64,000 nucleotides of DNA from Circinella minor (Eukaryota; Mucoromycota; Mucoromycetes; Mucorales; Lichtheimiaceae), in assembly GCA_016758965.1 (NCBI GenBank), contig JAEPRB010000079.1, forward strand, positions 92,008 to 156,007, written 5' to 3'. A program made the position numbers and the translations under genes. Positions 59,534 through 64,000 of the stretch are shown piece by piece. Each line of letters starts with the position of its first letter. The stretch's first letter is position 1. The notes beneath the pieces are model-generated. The model had not been told where the DNA came from. It was given only the letters and a program-made list of their open reading frames with translations, and did not search any database.

Positions 59534-61341
59534 CTAGTCATCATCTTCATCATAATCTTCTTTGAGATATTTACTGGCTGCTCGAATACGACTTGCTGTT
59601 TGATTAATAGCATATTGAATTTCTTCAGTATCACCCGATTCAAGTGCTTCTGAAAGTGCTGGGAATACTTGAGAATGATAACCAGTCCACATATGAGGAG
59701 CATATAAAATATGTTTAAACCAAGAACGATCTTTTAATCCTTCAGGATCAATAAAACCTCGTTCGAAATGTGTAAGACGTTCATTTGCCACTTTCATACG
59801 TTTATAAATAACACTGGGAAGATCTTTATCTGTTAAAGTACCATTATTCAATTCTTCAACAAGACGTTCACGTCGTCGTTCAAAGCGACGTGTTGTTTTA
59901 GCTAATTTTTTAAGTGATTTAAAAAACTCTTTATAAGGTCCACCCAACGTAATATCAGAAATAGGTAATTTCTTGGCATATTCTTGAATTTCTTTAGAAT
60001 AATCACCAGGATAAAGTGGAAGTACAGGATCATCCGTAAATCGTAATGTTAAAAGTCCCCAGATTTTGACAAGAGCAGAATGATATTCAAAGGTGGGGTC
60101 ACCAAATTTCTCCATCCAGTGAAAACTATTTTAATATAATTAATTTAAAATAAAAACAACATATATAAATAAATTATTATTATTATTATTATTTACCTGT
60201 CATAATTACTATGATAAACACCATAATCACCTGTGAATGCAAAATCAACACTTGTAATTCCGACATGACTAATAAAAGAAACAAAATCAGATCCAGATCC
60301 AAGTTGACCTACAATAGGTGTTTCTTCATTGGATAATTGTTTCCAAGTATCATAAATAGTTTCATTATTCTTAGATCCTGGATCAGAAACTTTATGTGTT
60401 ACTTCATATAATACACGTCGTAATGATGGACAAGCATTTGCCATAAAATTGGGTCCAGCAACACCCATATCCACATTGAGATAAACAGAAGCATGTTCAC
60501 TCAACCAATCACGATGATCTTCTACCCATTCAGTAGATCCAACCTGTTTATATATATATTAAACAAACAATAGATTCAATAAAATAAAATCAATGACGTA
60601 GTGATAATAAACTTTTAGCTTACCATTCCATATTCTTCTGCATCAAAAGAAACAATAATAAGAGTACGTCGTGGTTTCCATCCTTGTTTGAGAAGAACAC
60701 CTAATGTCCGTACTAATTCAAGCTAATTTTTTTATAGTGAATTAGTCACTAAATTGATATTTTTACAACATTAATTTAAAAGAACAAATAATAATTACCA
60801 AAGCTGCTGAACCTGATGAAGGATCCACAGCACCATACACCCAAGCATCACGATGATTTCCTATATATTCCAATTTACAAAAAAATAATAGTAATAATGA
60901 GTTTCTCCATTTTTGAAAATCATTAAATGAGTGAAGAAAGAAATTTACCAATAATAATAGCATGATCAGGTTCCTCATCACCTTCAATGCGTCCGACCAC
61001 ATTCCAAATAGGTCCAATATGATCATCCACAATATTTGCTAAATAAACATTCCCTTCCGAAGGACCACTAAAATAAGAAACTTCTTCTGAACCTCCAGCC
61101 CAATCTTGATCATTACGTACACCAAGATTTTCTGTTGCACGTAAAAGGGGTAAAGCATCTCGATAAGATAATGGTAATGAAGGAATTTGAGGTAAACCAG
61201 TGGATTCATCACGATTCAATCTTGTAGCATTTTCAGTAGCAGCCCAACCAGGTGTTAATGGATCACCTGTTAACATGGATGCATATTGAACAGAACCACG
61301 TTGAACTGAAGAGGGTGATCGCCTATACATATATAAATACA

Positions 61342-61375
<34 letters not shown>

Positions 61376-62615
61376 CCCCCAAAGAAATTTAATTCCATGG
61401 GAACAAATTAAATGATATATTATCTTACCAAGGTCCTTCAGGATAAGCTTTAGCAGGATTATCATGATTTTCTTTTCCAATAGGTCCATCATCAATAGGA
61501 TCTGAATAAATCAATGCACCAATACATCCAAATTGTTCAGCGGCACGAATTTTTAATCCACGAAAAGCACCTCCATAACGCATCAAAGCAATTGTTCCAT
61601 TTAATTGAATTCCTTGATTGGCAAGATATTGAAAATCTTCTACTCGACCATAATTGGCATAAACAACGGGTCCAAGAGCGGTTCCATTTTTGGAATAGCC
61701 TATTTAAATAATTAAAAATAAACATAAGTTATAAACCATTACCCATCCCCCCACCCAAAAAAAAAAAAAAGAAAACTGAATTTTCGTGTTTTATGCAAGC
61801 GTGTTATGTTTAAAGGAGTGTATATATATATAATTACCATGAAACGTTGGAACTGTATTTGGATCATAACTCGTTTCATCTTCTTCAACTACATCTTCTG
61901 TTAATGATGCTTTATATTGAAATTCTTCTGGACCTGAGACAATAGCTAATTGTCGATCGATAGGTGTATTAAGTAAAGGATAATAAGTTTCAATCATGGT
62001 ATTTTCAATACCAAATTCAATAAATTTATCTCGTGTCCATTCAGCTTGACGTTTATCACCATCTGAACCTGCTAAATGTGATTCAGAAGTATAGGTTTGA
62101 AGATATTCACGTAATAAATCTGCTGAAGGTACTTGGATAATCACCTTTTCAGGGTCCGTTAATTTTCTTCTTGGTACTAAAAAAGATGAAACAAACATCA
62201 CATTGATTTTAGTGTAAGATTCAATTTATAAATAAATAATAGGATTATTATAAGGTCTTTCTCTCTCTCTCTCTCTCTTACCTTTATGTTCCGATTCACT
62301 ACTATTTGCAATAGTCCATACAACAACACCACCAAAAATAACGATAGCACTCACAATAGCAGCAACCGTCACAATAATTTTTCGTTTTGTTTGTCTTGGA
62401 AGTTCTAAAGTTCCTTTTCCACGATTGATTAATGGTGCATATTCACCTTTTGATGTTCCTATTGCTTGAGAAGCCCATGTTAAAGCCGGTTCCAAAAATG
62501 AGGGTACGTTTCCTTTCGCTTTTTTAGGTGATGACGAGGAGGAGGAGGATCCTTCTTGTTGTTGATTCTGTTCTATATCAGAATCAGTTTTTGTTGATGA
62601 ATAATCTTGTGGCAT
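59534..62615 (-). CDS. glutamate carboxypeptidase II-like M28 metallopeptidase (Vps70/transferrin-receptor family)
   Basis: Type II membrane peptidase with a PA domain, an M28 di-zinc catalytic domain and a helical dimerisation domain. Eight exons: 62282-62615, 61838-62176, 61429-61699, 60949-61322, 60799-60860, 60624-60722, 60197-60543, 59534-60125; 805 residues. The Ser-rich cytosolic N-terminus ends in a basic stretch and one membrane anchor ([20 protein letters not shown], about 82-101). The zinc ligands are all present: His and Asp in [16 protein letters not shown], Glu in [15 protein letters not shown], Asp in [10 protein letters not shown] and His in [11 protein letters not shown]. It should therefore be active, unlike the transferrin receptor. 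Yeast Vps70 is the nearest named fungal relative. Several NxS/T sites are in the lumenal part. The C-terminus ends DEDDD. Confidence 0.94.
62258..62279. repeat. CT microsatellite in intron 1 of the M28 peptidase gene
   Basis: About eleven TC/CT units lie immediately next to the splice donor of exon 1, so the minus-strand intron starts GTAAGAGAGAG. Confidence 0.85.
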
Positions 62616-64000
62616 AATAGTAAAAAATATATACAACAAGAATAAACAACAACAATTATTGAATTAAAAAAAAAAAAGGAAAAAGAAGAGAGAAAAGAAG
62701 AAAAACACGACTACTTTATATATATATATATATATATTTGGATTTGGATTTGTTTGAATCGGATGGAGATCCCCTTTTTTTGTCTTGTGTAACACAATAC
62801 TAGTTATAAATATTATCTTGTATCGTCAAAAAGAAAAACAAATTTCACCATGAATGGGGATTTTTTATTTTTTTTCAAGATAAAAAGTATAAATATTTTT
62901 GCATTTAAAACAGAATACAATTGAGTAACTAAAATATTTTTCTTTTATTTTTACGCCCATTTCTTTATAACAACAACAACAACAGCAACAACAAAAATCT
63001 ACAATCCGATTCTCTTAAGTGTTAAATCGTGTGAGAAATACATTTCTTTTTTTAAAAAAGTTGTTACTGGTGCTTTTCTGTATTTCAAAAATGCCATCCC
63101 ACGCGAAACAAAGATAAAGAGATAACGAAACGGATAAACTTATAATGAAAAATAACGTTTTCTTTTTATGATTATATTTCGGCTTTAACTAATATAGAGA
63201 TGACAATAACACAGTTATTAAAAAACAAAAAATGTTATAATCAATATATACACAGACATGCAATAAATGTATATTGCTTGATTGTTGTTGTTCATCTTTA
63301 CATGAATAACTTTCAATCATTCCTTTGGTCTTATTTTTTATAACAAGGTGTACATGTTCAAAAGAAGTTTCTATTTTATCCTTTTGTTCATTTTATGCAA
63401 AATAAGTTCGGATCTAACTTTATTTTGCTTCCCCGCCTAATCTCTCTTTTTTTTTTTTTTTGTTACAAAAGTTTTTGTTTATAACATAATAGATACCCAA
63501 GTTATCATACTATCTTTTCATTACTAGAAGAAAAAACATAACGTAGTCTGTTTTTATAAAGTTAACTTTATGTGTAAGCCGAAAAAAAAAAAGGACCGAG
63601 ACTCGGATGTAATCTACAAAGGTTAATTTTCCCTAAAAAAGAGAATGTTGAGGTAACACGAAACCTTCTTTTTTGCATCAATTTTAAAGAGACTTCAATC
63701 GATTTTTGTAGTAGCATAACAAAAACGTCAATTAATTAAATGTCATGTAGATAAGCATCATTTATGTTTGAATTTAATATCTAAATCCGATTCTTTGGTG
63801 ATTCATATTTTTTTTGTGTAGCTATAGTTATTAAAGATGACAAAGTTCTGTAGACAACATAATATAATCATTATAACTTGTACATTTAAAAATATTAAAG
63901 TATATAAAATATATAACAATATATAACAATAAAAAATGATATTGAAAATGATAACTTACAGTAAAAATGATTTAAAATTAAATGAGTCTTGTTGTCATTA
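62616..64000. other. 1.4 kb gene-free region at the right end
   Basis: Promoter side of the M28 peptidase gene. It contains a TA repeat (about 62717-62737), a CAA-type repeat (about 62971-62993) and AT-rich DNA. No open frame with coding character and no RNA gene was seen up to the window edge. Confidence 0.55.

Overview
This window looks like nuclear DNA of an early-diverging filamentous fungus, most likely Mucoromycota (Mucorales-like). The reasons are a very AT-rich background, many short introns with clean GT...AG borders, a fungal-type Zn2Cys6 transcription factor, and a set of genes kept in zygomycete-grade fungi but often lost in budding yeast (two Ragulator subunits, COP9 subunit 4, a RUS/DUF647 protein, Rab18). 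No tRNA, rRNA, CRISPR array or intact transposon was found. Exon borders were worked out by hand from splice sites and reading-frame continuity. Exon lengths add up to whole codons for every multi-exon gene.

Layout. 1-2.8 kb: a possible C-terminal tail of an upstream gene, then a USP-type deubiquitinase. 2.8-10.1 kb: sparse, with only a Ran1/Vhs1-like protein kinase on the minus strand. 10.2-23.8 kb: gene-dense, holding an RPD3-type histone deacetylase with a long acidic tail, the alpha subunit of mitochondrial processing peptidase, an Emp24-type p24 cargo receptor, a bacterial-type cytidylate kinase, LAMTOR2, a G-patch protein and a Zn2Cys6 transcription factor. 23.8-31.3 kb: a kelch-repeat membrane protein, a decayed copy of part of its last exon about 2 kb away, and gene-poor DNA with transposon-like scraps. 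31.3-45.0 kb: ARFRP1/Arl3 GTPase, mitochondrial aconitase, BCS1 AAA-ATPase, a LYR-motif protein, LAMTOR1 and Rab18. 46.3-62.6 kb: an alpha/beta hydrolase with a possible peroxisomal tail, CSN4, DNA primase small subunit, dihydrofolate synthase, a RUS-family protein, eIF3j, mitochondrial IF3 and a glutamate-carboxypeptidase-like M28 peptidase. The right end is gene-free.

How the genes relate. This is mostly a housekeeping region rather than a dedicated cluster. Themes recur: mitochondrial biogenesis (alpha-MPP, aconitase, BCS1, LYR protein, mtIF3), endomembrane traffic (Emp24, ARFRP1, Rab18, M28 peptidase) and lysosomal/vacuolar TOR signalling (LAMTOR1 and LAMTOR2, 23 kb apart). Several genes sit head-to-head over short shared promoters (alpha-MPP/EMP24, CMK/LAMTOR2, PRI1/FOL3, RUS/eIF3j) or tail-to-tail with gaps of 60-450 bp.

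I found no convincing new multi-gene system. The points most worth a second look are the bacterial-type cytidylate kinase, the kelch/three-helix membrane protein with its decayed relative, the long tail on the histone deacetylase, a GC-AG intron and tiny exons in conserved genes, and a repeated GC-rich 10-mer in the aconitase/BCS1 promoter.
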